Below, piece by piece: positions 23,841 to 36,274 of a DNA stretch of 64,000 bases (the stretch's first letter is position 1; every line of letters begins with the position of its first letter). The notes beneath the pieces are model-generated. The model searched no databases and was not told where the DNA came from. It was given only the letters and a program-made list of their open reading frames with translations. This stretch comes from Misgurnus anguillicaudatus (lineage: Eukaryota > Chordata > Actinopteri > Cypriniformes > Cobitidae): the NCBI RefSeq assembly GCF_027580225.2, contig NC_073358.2, forward strand, positions 26,128,501-26,192,500. The letters run 5' to 3'. Made by a program: the position numbers and the translations under genes.

Positions 23841-24276
23841 CGGCGTATTTTAAGTATAAAAAAAATTCACGGTAAAAAAAGGTGCTGTATTACATGAAAT
23901 ATTACTTACTGTGCAAATAGACCGACTGAGCAAAACTCCGGGGCTGAAATATCCCGTCTTTCTTTCCCACCGTCACCGTGAACCTGACTGGAAACACCTT
24001 TTAGCACCAGGGAAAATGTGCATTTGTGCGCATGCGCAAAGAACCAAACTATTTTTTTAAACTGAATTTAATAAATTATAATGACTTGGATTTAAAGCAC
24101 ATATAATTCGCTTAAAACCTATTAATATATACTAATTAAAATCAAATACTTAAATAAAAGAATTAAAACTAGCTAAATTGAATTATGCTTCATTTAATTG
24201 GGGCCATAATCATTTTTTTCAGTGCACTTGTGATCCGAGTGATGAAAACACATCTTAATACCAGGTGTAAACAGCC

Positions 24277-26998
24277 TTTTAGTGATCTTCTTGATCTTCT
24301 TGTAATGACATAATAATAACAACCAACAAATTAAAATCAAGTCCCGCCTACATTTTTTGTCTTTTGTTGAAGCTTTTTCTAAATTTGATGGTGATTTTAA
24401 ATGGATAAGAATAAGCACAACACATTATTAATTAAAGAAAACCTTTAAGTAAAGAAACCATTACTGTGATCAATTCACTGTAGTCTTTTCTCAGTCTGCC
24501 TAAAATGTATTCAAAACAGCAATGCAGAAACAAAGTTTCAGACATTTAAATAGGAACGCATAGATTCGAAGTAGAAGAATTACACCTATTATGTGCTGCT
24601 ATCTATTTCAAAGATAGTCCGTTTAACATTACTGTTATCATTTGAGAAGATGTAATGGCACAGTACAGCTTTCAGTCAAAATCAGTGGTGCGCACTGAAG
24701 ACGAGCACTGACACAGGATCATTTACCTTGGAAATAGATTAAATAAACCTTTCATCTCTTTTCACGGCCCTATCCTCAAGGACGTCTCCCTCGCCTCTCA
24801 GATTAAATGCATTCTGTCTTCTTTTCTATCATTTGCACAGATGAATGTCAAGAAGCCTTTGAGGAGAGCCATTATTTGTCTCTTTTAATGTTGCAGTATA
24901 TTTATTCAGCTGTCAGGAAGGAAGTGGAAAGACGAGCCGGTGTTCGCGGACACGCCGATAATCGGAGCGCATATTTAAATTCCTATAGCGTAACCAAAAT
25001 AAAAACCAAAGCGAGTCTGGGTACGGCCTCCCGTTCATACTTGAAAAAGAGCCACTTAATGAGATTTATTGCAGACCTTGCCACGGTTGTAGTGGGTGAG
25101 GTGTCAGAATTAGTCATTGGCCTACAAGGTTAATTAGGTGATCATGTCTTTAAATAGCAAGATCACATTGCTCTTCGTCATCGCTTCCTCTCTCGCTCCT
25201 TTCGACTTTCTTCGAGCCCATGCCTGAGCTCAGAGACCCCCCCATTCTCTGAGAACCTGTCAGCCACTTTAAGAATGCCTGGCGCCCGATCCAGGGCAAG
25301 CGGGTAAGTTGCGCGAAAGTGAAGTTGTCACTCAGCGACAGCAGAGGTGCGGTGTGGGACGTAAAAGCTAACGGCTCCTGTGCTGCTCTGAATCCAGACC
25401 ATCTGTGGCCCCAGCTGGAGCTCCGGCAATGGTCTGGCACTTGTTCCGTGCCATATTTACAGATCTAAACACAAATGGCTACTGCCTGATTGTTTCACGA
25501 TTCATTAGTCAGACAAGCTCCAGTCTCTCGCCAGCCCAGCTGTTACAGAGTGAACCTTTGTCACTTAATAGGGCTGATTATAACTTTCCATCAAAAGTAT
25601 TGATCTGTGCCTCCGGACCTTAAGGTGATAGGACAGGGGATAACAAAGGAACAAGGTGAAATCTCAGAGACGTTGTGTGCTAAAATGTGTGCTGCGGGAA
25701 AAATGTATCGAATAGTTTTAGACGCAGCGTGCAAAAAAGAAGAAACAATGTCTTACTTTTTTAGGCCAAATCAACAGATGAAAATAAAAGCTGGCCTGTA
25801 GCTTATGGTGCTTCACTAAAAAGCGCATGGAGAGAGAAATCGAATCTTCAGGTCAAGCGTTTTATTCCACGGGGGCCTATTGATTTCACATAAAGGAACA
25901 ATAATGGCCCACAGTAAAATAACTCACTGATCTGGGACTCAAGACATGAGTTTGTATTGGCTTTCTGCCATTCTTGATCCCGCTCAACGCTATATGTGTG
26001 AGATCTCTGTGTCAAACAGGAGCAGGAAGCATATGGTGGTTTAAATGCCCATCTGCAGGACTGATCAAATCTTCATTTATTACCGCTTTGTTTTGCTAAC
26101 ACACTATGATTGACCAGAGCTGAAGAAACCAGGCGACACATTTTAGATTAAGGAAAGCGTTTCATTTAACATGAGTACATACACTTTAAGATGTTACACA
26201 CTTTCATTTCATCTCCTCTAGCTTTTTTATACATAAACAGCACAAGAATCCTCTTACACTGCCTCAAGACTGAAGCTTGCATGGTACACTAAGCATTTCA
26301 TGCCTCAGAACCTTAAATAAGGGATTTAATTAACATGTTATTAGTTAATTAGTTCATATTGATTAATGCACTATTAATTTTCTCTAGACCCAAATGAGCC
26401 TGTAATGACTACTGGACGTCAAAGTACCGCTTGTATAATTAGTGACACAATGCTTTTTCCAGTCATTTAAAATGATGGACATAAAATATGATAGGACATA
26501 TGATTTTATATGCGAGAAAGAAAAAGCAACAAAATGACATTCAATTGAAGTACAAAACAAGTATACAGTTTAGAGATGTCCTTTCCTTTCGTTATCAGTT
26601 CTCCTACAATAATCCTCAAATTAAATCATTTGTCTACTGATAGCTTCACAGTTAAAGTGGGACATCAGTCACCAGACATTAGTGTTGATCCGCAGGGACA
26701 GATGAATGTGACTGAGTTAATTCAGTTCTTCTGTTCACCGCTATTGCCCCCTTGAGCTTGACACTTAACCCCTCTATACCCCCAGAGACACCGGAATCAA
26801 ATAATGCCGGTGTACTAATTCCTTCTTTCTGCGCATATGCACAGCTGAACATACCCTCCAAACTATACAACAGTATACTGTAGGTCATTTATCACTTCCT
26901 TAAATACGACCCATAGGAACGCTTACTAAATTAGCGCCCCTACTGGCAGCAGGATATTCCACAAAAATCTGGGGTTTAATCTATGCAATAATTGCAGA
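24277..26998. other. Intergenic; possible conserved noncoding stretches
   Basis: No recognisable gene. About 24780-25140 and 25150-25640 are repeat-poor and of mixed composition and may be conserved regulatory DNA. The 108-codon frame at 24807-25133 has no familiar domain and no splice or Kozak support. About 26290-26470 is rich in TTAATTA homeodomain-type words. Confidence 0.25.
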
Positions 26999-27090
26999 TT
27001 GCTGTAGCTCCGTTAGTACAGCACAGAGATAGCACAGAGATAGGTTTGATCCCGGAGAACACGCATGTTGATAAAAAATGTACCTTCAGC
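26999..27090 (+). repeat. tRNA-derived SINE remnant
   Basis: TGTAGCTCCGTTAGTACAGCA resembles a tRNA A box, and AGGTTTGATCCCGGAGAACAC a degenerate B box, followed by GTTGATAAAAAATGTACC. The same order of blocks is seen at 33200-33300 and 56395-56480. It is too degenerate to be a functional tRNA gene. Confidence 0.55.
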
Positions 27091-27199
27091 ACTGTAAAGA
27101 AGATCTGTTGTTTCAACTTAAAGTAAATGTTCATGCTGCCTTAAAATTTTAAGTTGATTCAACTTAAAAATATTAGTTGACACAACAATTTTTTTAGTT

Positions 27200-27665
27200 G
27201 AAGGGACACTCCACTTTTTTGAAAATATGATAATTTTCCAGCTCCCCTCGAGTTAAACATTTAATTATTACCGTTTTGGAATCCATTCAGGCGTTCTCCG
27301 AATCTGGCAGTACCACCTTTAGCATAGCTTAGCATAATCCATTGAATCTGATTAGACCATTAGCATCGCGCTCAAAAATAACCAAAGAGATATTTTTCCT
27401 ATTTAAAACTTGACCCTTCTGTAGTTACATCGTGTACTAATACAGACAGAAAATTAAAAGTTGTGATTTTCTGGGCAGATATGGCTAGGAACTATACTCT
27501 CATTCTGGCATAATAATTAAGGACTTTGCTGCCGTACCTTGGCTGCAGCAGGCGCAATGATATTACGCAGTGCCCAAAAATAGTCCCCTGCCATTGAAAG
27601 TTACTAAGGAGACTACTTTTGGCTAGCTAGGGGGCGCTTAACTTTAAAACACAACTACTGTATAG
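27200..27665. repeat. Half copy of a dispersed fold-back repeat
   Basis: The block starts AAGGGACACTCCACTTTTTT and runs through TTAGCATAGCTTAGCATAATCC to AGGGGGCGCTTAACTTTAAAAC. It has the layout of one arm of a long-TIR DNA element common in cyprinids. The matching second arm is absent here. The section at 27098-27200 (AAGTTGATTCAACTTAAAAA) is another short dispersed repeat. Confidence 0.45.
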
Positions 27666-27874
27666 GTTGTACTAAGCTGCTTGCACAATCGTAAAAACCC
27701 AGCTAAAGTAATTTTATAGTGATTTATTGTTTTCTACATAAAATTGTCCTACATATTGTAAAGAACATTCTGTGAAAGTATAACATTGATATCTTTAATG
27801 GACTGAGTAAGGCCAAAGGTCAAAGATTACAAAATATTTTTAGATTATGAGACTTTCACAATGACCTATAAAGG

Positions 27875-28792
27875 CAGAGCCGGCGCCAGACCATAACTAA
27901 CAGGGGGGAACGTGGCTTCCAACGGGGGGGCACGCAATTAGCAACAATAACTTGCAAAAACAAGGCATTAAAACAACAAATACAGTGCAAGCACACACTT
28001 ATACAACTGATACAGACTATCAGCTCATTTCCCGTATAAAGTGCAGAAGATCACAAACTATGCGCAAAAGTTAAAGTATTTTGAACTTTGACCGCGGCGT
28101 GAGCGCAAGCTGCGCTCCGCGGCGCTCACGCTTTGCACAACGCAACAACAAACCACCCTCACATTGCGCAAGCCATTGAAATTAATGGGTTTCGTATCGC
28201 AGGGCACACCGCGTCCTAAGTGAAAGCCGCTTACCATAATCACGTCGCAATGCTGTTAACGATCTATAGCCACACTTCACATTTAAGCTTACGTAAATTA
28301 AAACAACGCTAACTTACCTTTAAAAAAACTGAAGCCGGCGTGTACGAACATTAAACTTTCTTAAAACAGTGTCCTGTAGATTTGAAAATTCCACCTCAAC
28401 CTCTAATCTCTGAGTTTGAGCCAATCGGTGTTTGCATGAAGTCAGATGGAGCAGGCGGTGCTGGTTCGTTCTAAATGTTCTAATATCCATATTTTACACG
28501 ATCCATAAAATTCCGCCAAAAAGCATGTTGCTAGTATCAAGTCACATTAATATGCTAAAGACGTAAAGACGCCGCAATACAACCAATCAGAGAAACTGTT
28601 CTGTTTTAATAAAAAATACATATCAACTATATTTTCCTCATTTGATTACCTTAAAAGTCATGAAACATTCAATGTTTGATTTATTTGAATTATTCTTGAT
28701 ATATATTAGATTAATAAAAAACTGTGTAGGGGGGCACAACAACCTGTTTGGGGGGCACGGCCCGCGAATGCCCCCCCTTGACGCCGGCCCTG
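27875..28792. mobile_element. hAT-type element with perfect 8-bp TSD
   Basis: The termini CAGAGCCGGCGCCAG and TTGACGCCGGCCCTG are inverted, with runs of G (GGGGGG) just inside each. TATAAAGG flanks both sides exactly (27867-27874 and 28793-28800). The 918-bp body has no transposase. A GC-rich hairpin-like stretch lies near 28090-28130 (CCGCGGCGTGAGCGC). Its minus-strand frames are not recognisable. Confidence 0.85.
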
Positions 28793-28800
28793 TATAAAGG

Positions 28801-31144
28801 GTAGGTTTTTGGAGGAGGAAAGGCTCACACAACTGCAGGAAGAAAAATGTGCAAAATAACCACATTGACTGTTTCCTTTTAGTTCTGATGTCAAAAATGC
28901 ACATTGTGGACATCTTGTATCTGTGCAAAACTTTACACTCTCAAGCTTCAGGATGGGTTACATCCCTTCACATCACTTTTATGCTAAAAGGGCCACATCT
29001 CAGATGGTCCAAAGTGCATACTACAGGGAGCTCACTCCCTTCAGTGCATCTGTCATAATGGTGGCACATGCGTCCCCTCACGCTGTTGTAAGTGATGTCT
29101 TCAGTATGCCTGCTTAGCAAATAATTGATAGGGTGCTTGGGAGTTTTAAGGAGAGGAGTCGTTAAACATCCAGCGAAGGAGCGGGTCTAATGTGACGCGT
29201 GATTCACTCTTTAGTGAGTCATAAAGAGCATGACAGAATAACAGAGATCCCTCCGTAATCGGGCGCTGACGCATTCGCTCAACTTTGGCTTAAAAAAATC
29301 ATGATGTGTCGAAAGTGTTAATGGGTGTGTTTCAACAAGGCGTTCAATGTCATAAGAAAAGACGAATAAGGATAATTTTAAATGTCTACACCTCAATTAG
29401 CTCATGACTGATTTAAGCTGACTGATGCTCTTCTTGGCATCAGGGTCTCGCTGAAAAGAAAAATCACAAATGAGATCTCATTAACATCTCATTTTTTCTC
29501 CCAGGCGGCAATGAGGTGGAAAGTGAAAATGGGGAAATTTGCGAAAGTATCCTGCTTTTAAGATTTTTCACCTGTTTATATTTGTAATGCTGGGTACACA
29601 CCAAAAGATAATCTTGCTGATTTTGGGCCAATTTCCCCCCTTCCGACAATCCTATTTTAATAGTTTTACAGATTATTTAATCACTAAAATAAAGTTTTTG
29701 ATTATCTGTACATGGTCCATTATCTGTACAACTTTGTTAGTTAACATTATTGCATTTTATACAAAGATGGGACAGTTAAGTACTTCATTACGTCTCCTGA
29801 GCTATATAAAAAAGAAACATCTGAGCAATACAAATTTTGTGGGGTGTACACATATTTTAAGCTGATTCACACTTACATTATAAAACATTTTTAGGTGCTG
29901 TTACATAAAAAGAGTAAGATAGGTTATATACAGTACTGTGAATACCAAGAAAAGAACGAATGAGTGAGCAAATGGTGCGAAAAAAGACAAATTATAACCT
30001 CAAAGAACATTTTGCTTTCTCGCACCAAACACCCTCCCCACACAGCACCAGCATCACTGCATCCTGGCCCAATCGAAACATGTTCCAGTGCAGAGGTGTA
30101 GCCTACTGGCACTGAATCTCAATGCCTTCCATTGGTGTTATTGTCCATCAGGCCGAATGGAAAGGCTGCGGCACCTTCCCAGCAGATGGACACCAAATAT
30201 GTGCATGATTTATCTGCCCAGTGATTAACTGTGAGAAACAACACCCCACCACATGGGTGAGATATATTCATGAAAATGCATTTATTAAAAAAAGAGCAGA
30301 AGATGATGAAAAAAAGAACGATTATTGTGTTCGAAGCCTAACTCAACAGATGAGTCAATAAAACAGCTTAAATTGACAAGCGCTTGTTATATGGACAGCA
30401 TTAACACTAGCAGATGGAGCTACATCAACACTGCATCATACTGATGGACTGTGGAAGGAAGAGTGGGAGTCCCAGAAATGTGTTGTGGTGCATTTGAAAT
30501 ATCATAAATGCAGTTTAATCGCATCGATAAAACCCCCAAAAAGTATTTAATTGTCAATTATTTGCATAATTTCTTCCTAAAATGTATTTGAGTTATTCAT
30601 CTTACCTCAATGTCAGCAGGGGGACACAGAAGTAGTTCCACACCTGAGGCATTTTTTTCGTCTGTAACTAAAAAATTGGCTACTTCTAAAACACAGATAA
30701 ATATCCACCATTAATTCCACCAGTCTGTCTGGCTTTTGGATGTTATTTGGACTTTGGCAATGTATTAGGGAACATCATTTAAAATTCAAATTAATCATTT
30801 ACTAACAATTTCCAACAAAGACTGAGAGGATCAATTTTATTTTGGCTGTTGAGAAGTTGTAAAATATCCAGTTTAATGAGTTGGAACCAGTACGCTTCAT
30901 TTGAGGAAGTGATGTCATTTATGACCTGCATGAGGAATCCTAACCTAGTTTGACCTGCTTTTCTTTGCCATTTTTCTCATACAAAACTACACCTGAGCAC
31001 ATGTCTTTGTTCACAGGGACATCTAATTTATTATATTTGTAAGTCTTTATAATAAACTCAAATGCAAACTAATTGTTGTCAGAAATAGCATACGTTGTTC
31101 AATATTTCAATGTATTTCAGGTAAACAATATTAAAAAGCACACA
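28801..31144. other. Intergenic, no gene seen
   Basis: No exon, RNA gene or clear repeat end is recognised over 2.3 kb. Short frames (at most 108 codons) lack motifs. Some of this may be unique sequence with regulatory content. Confidence 0.35.
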
Positions 31145-32531
31145 GGGCCCTATTTTATCTAAGCGCATTGTCTAAAGCTCACGGCGCATGATCTAAACGG
31201 GCGTGTCCGATTCCACTTTTGCTAATTTAACAATGGGCGCACGGTCGAAAAGGCCAGTTGCGCTGGTGCTATGTCTTATACCTATTTAGATGATGGACTT
31301 TGTAAACTGAAAAACTAAGCGGAGGAAGAAGACCAGTTTAAGAATAATGTTGAAAAATTGTGTTGTTTTCATTTTATTGAAATTTTAATTGTTGGATTAA
31401 AACCTTGTAAAGACGTTTTCTTTCAGTCATAGAAGTACAAATAGCAGGCTTTTAATTAATTGCTGTAAATGTATTGATATCCTACATAATCACTGTAATC
31501 TCATAAAATAATTTGCAAATATGCAAGAAAATGTTTGTACTCTAAAAATACAAACAAGAGATAAAGAATTTACAAACGTGCGGAGAGCTGTTTCAGCACT
31601 CAAACAGCGGCATGTTTTTTTTAAAGCATTACTTAAAAATGTTTCTCATCTCATCATATCCACAGGTACAAAGTCATCATATACAAGAAATCCATGGGGT
31701 AGCATTTAAAAAAACATTAAAAACAGATGCATTTGTTTAAAGCAACACTAAAGACTTTTTGCTCTTTGCTCCCCCTACAGGTTAGAAGTGTAATTGTCCA
31801 TTACCACTGTCGTAAATACTGCAGCATAGCTGGCTCTGATTGGATTGTAGGTCTGTCGTAAAGCAAGTTTTTGCAGTTTTCACTCAAACTACAGGACCGC
31901 GACCCGACGGTTGGAAACTTTTTTAGTGCGGTTTTGGCCGATAGAGGGCTACAAAGCGAATGTGAAAGTGCCGTTCACCCTGTTTCGAGTGGATGAATGA
32001 CTGAAACTTTTTTGGAAACGTTATTTTAAGGTTAAAAAAACTCTTTGGTGTTGCTTTAAAGCAAAGCATTTGTTTACTTACCAGGCTGCAGGTGAAGCAG
32101 CTCTTTACGCCTTCTAACGTCTCATAATCCGTCCTCATTTATGTCCAAGAGACTCAATGATAATGTTTTACATTTTAATCCTTTAATTTTTCATATTTAA
32201 AAGCGTTTTTGTGCTGCTGCGCATCCCTGTATGTGATAAGCAAACCCGCGTTGTCGTCCCGTTTATAGGCACATATTACTAACGCGCTCATTTTAAATAA
32301 CAAAAAACTATATTGCGCCATTGACTTTAAACTTAGACCAGGTTTTTGTTGGTCAGTGGCATAGTCTATTTTAGTTGCCTCAAAATAGCAACGCGCCAAC
32401 AATGCGCCTGAACACACCTCGTTTTCAGACCAGAACGCCCATGGGCCCTAAACTTGAAAATTATCAATGCGCCGGGTTGAAACTAGCAAAAGACACATTG
32501 CGCTGCATTGCGACGGGTGTATGAGCCCATA
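31145..32531. mobile_element. AGGGCCCTATTTT DNA element, copy 1
   Basis: The left end AGGGCCCTATTTTATCTAAG is mirrored by the right end ATGAGCCCATAG. The body shares GGGCGTGTCCGATTCCAC, GCAGGCTTTTAATT and GACCAGAACGCCCATGGG with the second copy at about 52490-53695. It is interrupted by a TTAA MITE at 31741-32055. A minus-strand frame (32175-32417) is shared in part with copy 2 but has no known domain. Confidence 0.65.
31741..32055. mobile_element. TTAA MITE with empty site in sister copy
   Basis: AGCAACACTAAAGA at the left and TCTTTGGTGTTGCT at the right are inverted ends. TTAA is duplicated at 31737-31740 and 32056-32059. In the related element at 53150-53180 the same position reads TTTGTTTAAAGCAAAGC with a single TTAA and no insert, so the borders are exact. 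Confidence 0.9.
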
Positions 32532-33195
32532 GTCTTTACCCCACATGACTCAATGGTCCTTTCAAATACTTAATTTAAACAAAAGCCATCCAGATTTAAC
32601 CCCTCCACCCACATAGACACAGTTCTGCTCTTCTCTAAACATACATCGCCAAAACGGTAAGAGAGCATTATACCTAATGCTGCTTCCCTCAGAGTTGCTG
32701 AGTGTGAGATCTTGCGTGAAACAGAGATATATGACCGCCGTGTCTCTGTGTTACTGAGACGACGCATGAACTCAGCTGTGAAGATGGACCACTGCATGAA
32801 GGTCAGTGCTCAACGCAAGAGGTCCTGCAGTACTGCAGCCATGCCGACCTCCTCGTGCCCAGTACAGAAGTCATTTGGAAGGAGACACCTGCTATTCACA
32901 ATCATATTACAGGCATGCAGGGAGAATATGAATATTTCATATCTTAGTCGGTGTCAATTATTCAGATAACCCCCACTCTCAGACTAAATTAATTATGTTG
33001 ATAGAATGAGAATAGATTTTTGGAGGTTAATATGATAATGTTTATATTGAGTGTGGCGTGATGGATACAAGTCATTACTATTAATTGAATTAATGACAGC
33101 ACAGCCATGAGTCATTTATACAGTGTCTTTGCACATCATTATAATATAAAAAAAATAAGTGTGCTTAGTTTTGTACAGTTCAGAAACAGGAGTTG
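32532..33195. other. Intergenic, no gene seen
   Basis: The complementary frames of 75 and 85 codons at 32570-32969 overlap on opposite strands and have no motifs. No repeat ends were recognised. Confidence 0.35.
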
Positions 33196-33300
33196 TGTTC
33201 CTGTAGCTTAATTGGTAGAGCATCTTGTTAGCGGTGCAAAAGGTCACGTTTTTGATTCCAAGGGAGCACACATGCTGATATAAAATGTATACATTTGGAA
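33196..33300 (+). repeat. tRNA-derived SINE remnant
   Basis: A-box-like TAGCTTAATTGG at 33204-33215 and B-box-like GTTTTTGATTCC at 33248-33259 keep tRNA spacing. They are followed by GGGAGCACACATGCTGATA and AAAATGTATAC, the usual SINE body. The B box is mutated from GGTTCGANTCC, so Pol III activity is doubtful. Confidence 0.6.
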
Positions 33301-33373
33301 AAAAGTGCCAAATGCTGGGTATCCCAGCAATGCTTAATTAGAAAATTATAGCTTTTCTTCATTATAGAAAATG

Positions 33374-34158
33374 TTAAAAGAAAACACCACCTTTGCAAAT
33401 ATTTTACTATGTTCTTACCTCAACTAAGACTAATTAATGCATACCTATTTTTTTTCAATGCATGCACTTCATCTTTGCACAGCGCGTTGTGAATGTGTAA
33501 GCATTTAGTCTAGCCCCATTCATTCCTTAGGATCCAAACAGGGATGAATGTAGAAGCCACCAAACACTTCCATGTTTTTCCTATTTAAAGACTGTTACAT
33601 AAGTAGTTACACGAGTAAGTATGGTGGCACAAAATAAAACCTGGCGATTTTTTAAGCAGATAAAAATGAGAACTATATTGTATGGCGGTAGAGCACTTAG
33701 TATGCAGCACTTCAACCTCGGCGCGCAATTACATCATCACTCCCCCTCTTACTGAGTTTGAGCAAATGGGGGACGTGATGACGTAACTGCGCGCAGAGGT
33801 CGAAGTGCTGCAAACGAAGTGCTCTTCCGCCATACAAAATAATTCTCATTTTTTATCTGCTTAAAAAAACGCCACGTTTTATTTTGTGCCACCATACTTA
33901 CTCGTGTAACTACTCATCTAGCAGCCTTTAAATGGAGAAAACATGGAAGTGTTTGATGGCTTCTACTGTACATTCATCCCTGTTTGGATCCTAAGGAATG
34001 AATGGGGCTAGGCTAAATGCTAACACATTCACAACACGCTGTGCAAAGATTAAGTGCATGAATTGAAAAAAGATAGATATGTATTAATTAGTCTAAGTTG
34101 AGCACATATTAAACATAGAACATAGTAAATATTGAAAACCAGTGGTGTTTTCCTTTAA
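33374..34158. mobile_element. Long-TIR fold-back element, TTAA ends
   Basis: The left arm begins TTAAAAGAAAACACCACC and the right arm ends GGTGTTTTCCTTTAA. The shared arm phrase CCATTCATTCCTTAGGATCC appears at about 33516-33535 and as its complement at about 33986-34005. Arms of about 370 bp leave almost no spacer near 33760. Confidence 0.75.
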
Positions 34159-35064
34159 AGAAATATTATTAATTGGTTGGTGTTAACAATCTCCACGAAA
34201 CTTATCTGCAAATAATCCTGAATGTAGATGTTGAAGTTGAGGGCAGAATCTTAAAAAAGCTTAAGAGTGAAATTGCGCAGTATATAGGGGGCATTGGATG
34301 CGATGGTCTTTGTCCGACCCCTAAGTCAACACAGCAGCTCTTTAAAATCATATTCACCACAGCCAAGTTCCACGTATAAATTTCCTCTCAGTCTCATCAG
34401 AGCGCTGTGCAGTACAGCCTCCTCTGACTCATATTAGCTCATCATACTTAATCTTGGGTAAAATTTCCTAGTCTGTGCTAAATGACTTGCAGCCTTCATA
34501 GAGAGAAGATATTTATTTTTCTCAGGGCTAATGACCTGTCCCTTGGACCCACCCTCTGATGGTTATTTACTAGGGCCCAGATGCTTGGGCTCAAAATGAG
34601 TGGTTATGTCAGCAGGGGCCATCCGTCATGGCTGTTTCCTGATTGAATCGGAGAGATTCCATTGACATTGACTCTGTGACTTTTAAAGCCATTACCTACC
34701 GCAACTGCAAAATGATCACCTCATCATCACTTGCGAGCTGACAGCTGATTAGCAACAAATTACTGTCAGGATGGCGCTCTGACATCCAGCGAGGGCCAAG
34801 CGGAAGGGAACTAAACAATCTAAAGTAATAGGCCACGTCTGGGCTGCAGCGGTAGATGTTTTGCATCATGAATTGTATGATAATGCAATTTGTTTACACC
34901 AAGAGCCTCCGAGCAATGCTACTGTTACATTACATTAGCATTAGATGTGTCTGGTATTTTAAGTGTTTTTATTTGCATTTATAAGCATTTTGCCTGGATT
35001 CATTGAGAAGAAAGACACAAGGTATACATTTACCAACAGTATGGAATGAAAGAAACTAAAAATA
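34159..35064. other. Intergenic; possible conserved noncoding stretch
   Basis: No gene. About 34380-34880 is repeat-poor and includes CTGACAGCTGATTAGCAACAA and CATCACTTGCGAGC. The composition suggests a regulatory element, but this is only an impression. Confidence 0.25.
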
Positions 35065-35485
35065 CACTCAAAAAATGGCTGGGTTGTCTTTACCTATGTT
35101 GGGTAAATATTGGACAGAACGCATGTCGGGTTAAAAATTATGCAATGCTTGGTTAAAATGACACAATGTTGGGTTGTTGTTATGCAACCATGGGTTATAA
35201 TAACGAGAATTCATACATATTTAACGATTTGGCTAATTCGTATTAATTCATATACAGTACGACCACATTCGTAAGTTTTGGTACGATTTGCCTTGACCCC
35301 TATGACGTTGGGGTTAGAGGTTCAGTTTCATTGTTGTTGTTTTCATGAGAATCGTACACTTTTGCAAGATTAACTTTGTATGAATTGATACAAATCAGCC
35401 AACTCGTAAAATATGTATGATTCTTTGTGAGATCAGGCTGTTCTGTCCAATATTTACCTAGCATGGGTTATAATAACCCAGCTAT
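35065..35485. mobile_element. TGGGTTAT MITE with nested fold-back
   Basis: CACTCAAAAAATGGCTGGGT begins a repeat rich in GGGTTA/TAACCC motifs; its right part resumes at about 35432 with TTCTGTCCAATATTTACC and TAATAACCCAGC. Between them, about 35201-35431 forms a separate fold-back with ends containing ATTCATACATATTTAACG and its complement. The right border is degraded. Confidence 0.5.
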
Positions 35486-35685
35486 TGTTAGATGGGTGAT
35501 AAACTTTTAGGCAATGCTTTTTGTTAGCATTTTCGACAAAATAAATAGGACCATGCTAAATTAATAAATGTGTATGAAAAATAATTTATTACACGACTCG
35601 TTGGAATGCCTGATTCTTATTGGCCAGTGGCATCATTTTGACAGATACAGTTTAATATTATGCACAAATTGTATATAAATATGTC

Positions 35686-35899
35686 GGTTACACTTTATTT
35701 TACAGCGTCACTGTTACAGTGTAATTATATATTTAGGTACTATGTAATAATCATCAACAACATGTACTTACTGTAGGGTTGGGGATAGGATTAGGGTTTG
35801 GTTTAGGATTAGTTGCATGTAATTATGCATAATTAACTGTTATTACAATAATAATTACATGTAATATGTGTAACAAAGACACAAAAAAAAAGTGTTACC
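35686..35899. mobile_element. 214-bp MITE with 8-bp TSD
   Basis: The ends are GGTTACACTTTATTTTAC and AAAAAAAGTGTTACC. AATATGTC flanks both sides exactly (35678-35685 and 35900-35907). Its termini match the 1.86-kb fold-back at 9702-11561, so both were probably mobilised by the same transposase. Confidence 0.85.
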
Positions 35900-36274
35900 A
35901 ATATGTCTTTTAATAACATATATGACATTATATTTACAAATGATTAAGCCAAATAGTGTGTTTGGGACATTTGAATTTGGTTTTCCTCGAAGGTCTGCAT
36001 TAATTAAAAATTAGTAAATAAAATATTTCAGATCAATATTAAATGTTCCTTTCCTTACTTATGAGGTAAATAGCCATGTAATAAGCAGGATAGTGTAGAG
36101 GCAGCCGGTTTTTATCGCAAAATAAAATCGCCTCTTCAGTGTGATTCAAGACCCTCTGCTTCGCGTTGTGTTCACTTAGCTAGCAATTTTGCATTTAATA
36201 GATGTCTAATGGCCTCCAAACAAGCCAAGACTTCTAGGCTAAAACAAGGCAAAATTTGGGCTATCAGTGAAATA

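Larger units (their letters stand above)
15786..24224. mobile_element. CACTG-ended (En/Spm-like) element with nested insertions
   Basis: The terminus CACTGAAAAAAATGATT at 15786 is mirrored by AATCATTTTTTTCAGTG ending at 24224. CA duplicated at 15784-15785 and 24225-24226 gives a 2-bp target duplication. CACT ends, a short TSD and subterminal repeats are features of the CACTA/En-Spm superfamily. The interior holds a TTAA MITE with the gypsy element, a Tc1-like MITE, a decayed coding fragment, a TG microsatellite and one copy of an Angel-like repeat. No transposase is visible, so it is non-autonomous. Confidence 0.65.
13940..24276. mobile_element. GGCTGTTTACACC element, outermost of a nest
   Basis: The left end GGCTGTTTACACCTGG (13940) and the right end CCAGGTGTAAACAGCC (ending 24276) are inverted repeats extending over at least 30 bp (both include a TTAATACCAGG/CCTGGTATTAA phrase). 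The 10.3 kb between them is explained by later insertions: a fold-back at 14216-15028 and a CACTG element at 15786-24224. Removing the CACTG insertion restores a continuous end sequence (ATCCA joined to CTTGTGATCC), which matches the complement of the left end. The two ends could in principle come from separate copies, but this reconstruction makes one element more likely. Confidence 0.6.

Noticed and set aside
24807..25133. 108-codon frame as a possible gene
   Set aside because: No recognisable domain, no splice or promoter support; possible noncoding conserved sequence instead.
32175..32417. Minus-strand frame shared with 53280-53564
   Set aside because: Both are inside copies of the same DNA element; similarity follows from copy relatedness, with indels between them and no known domain.
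33196..33270. A functional tRNA gene
   Set aside because: Cloverleaf pairing and the B box are degraded and a SINE body follows; called a SINE remnant.
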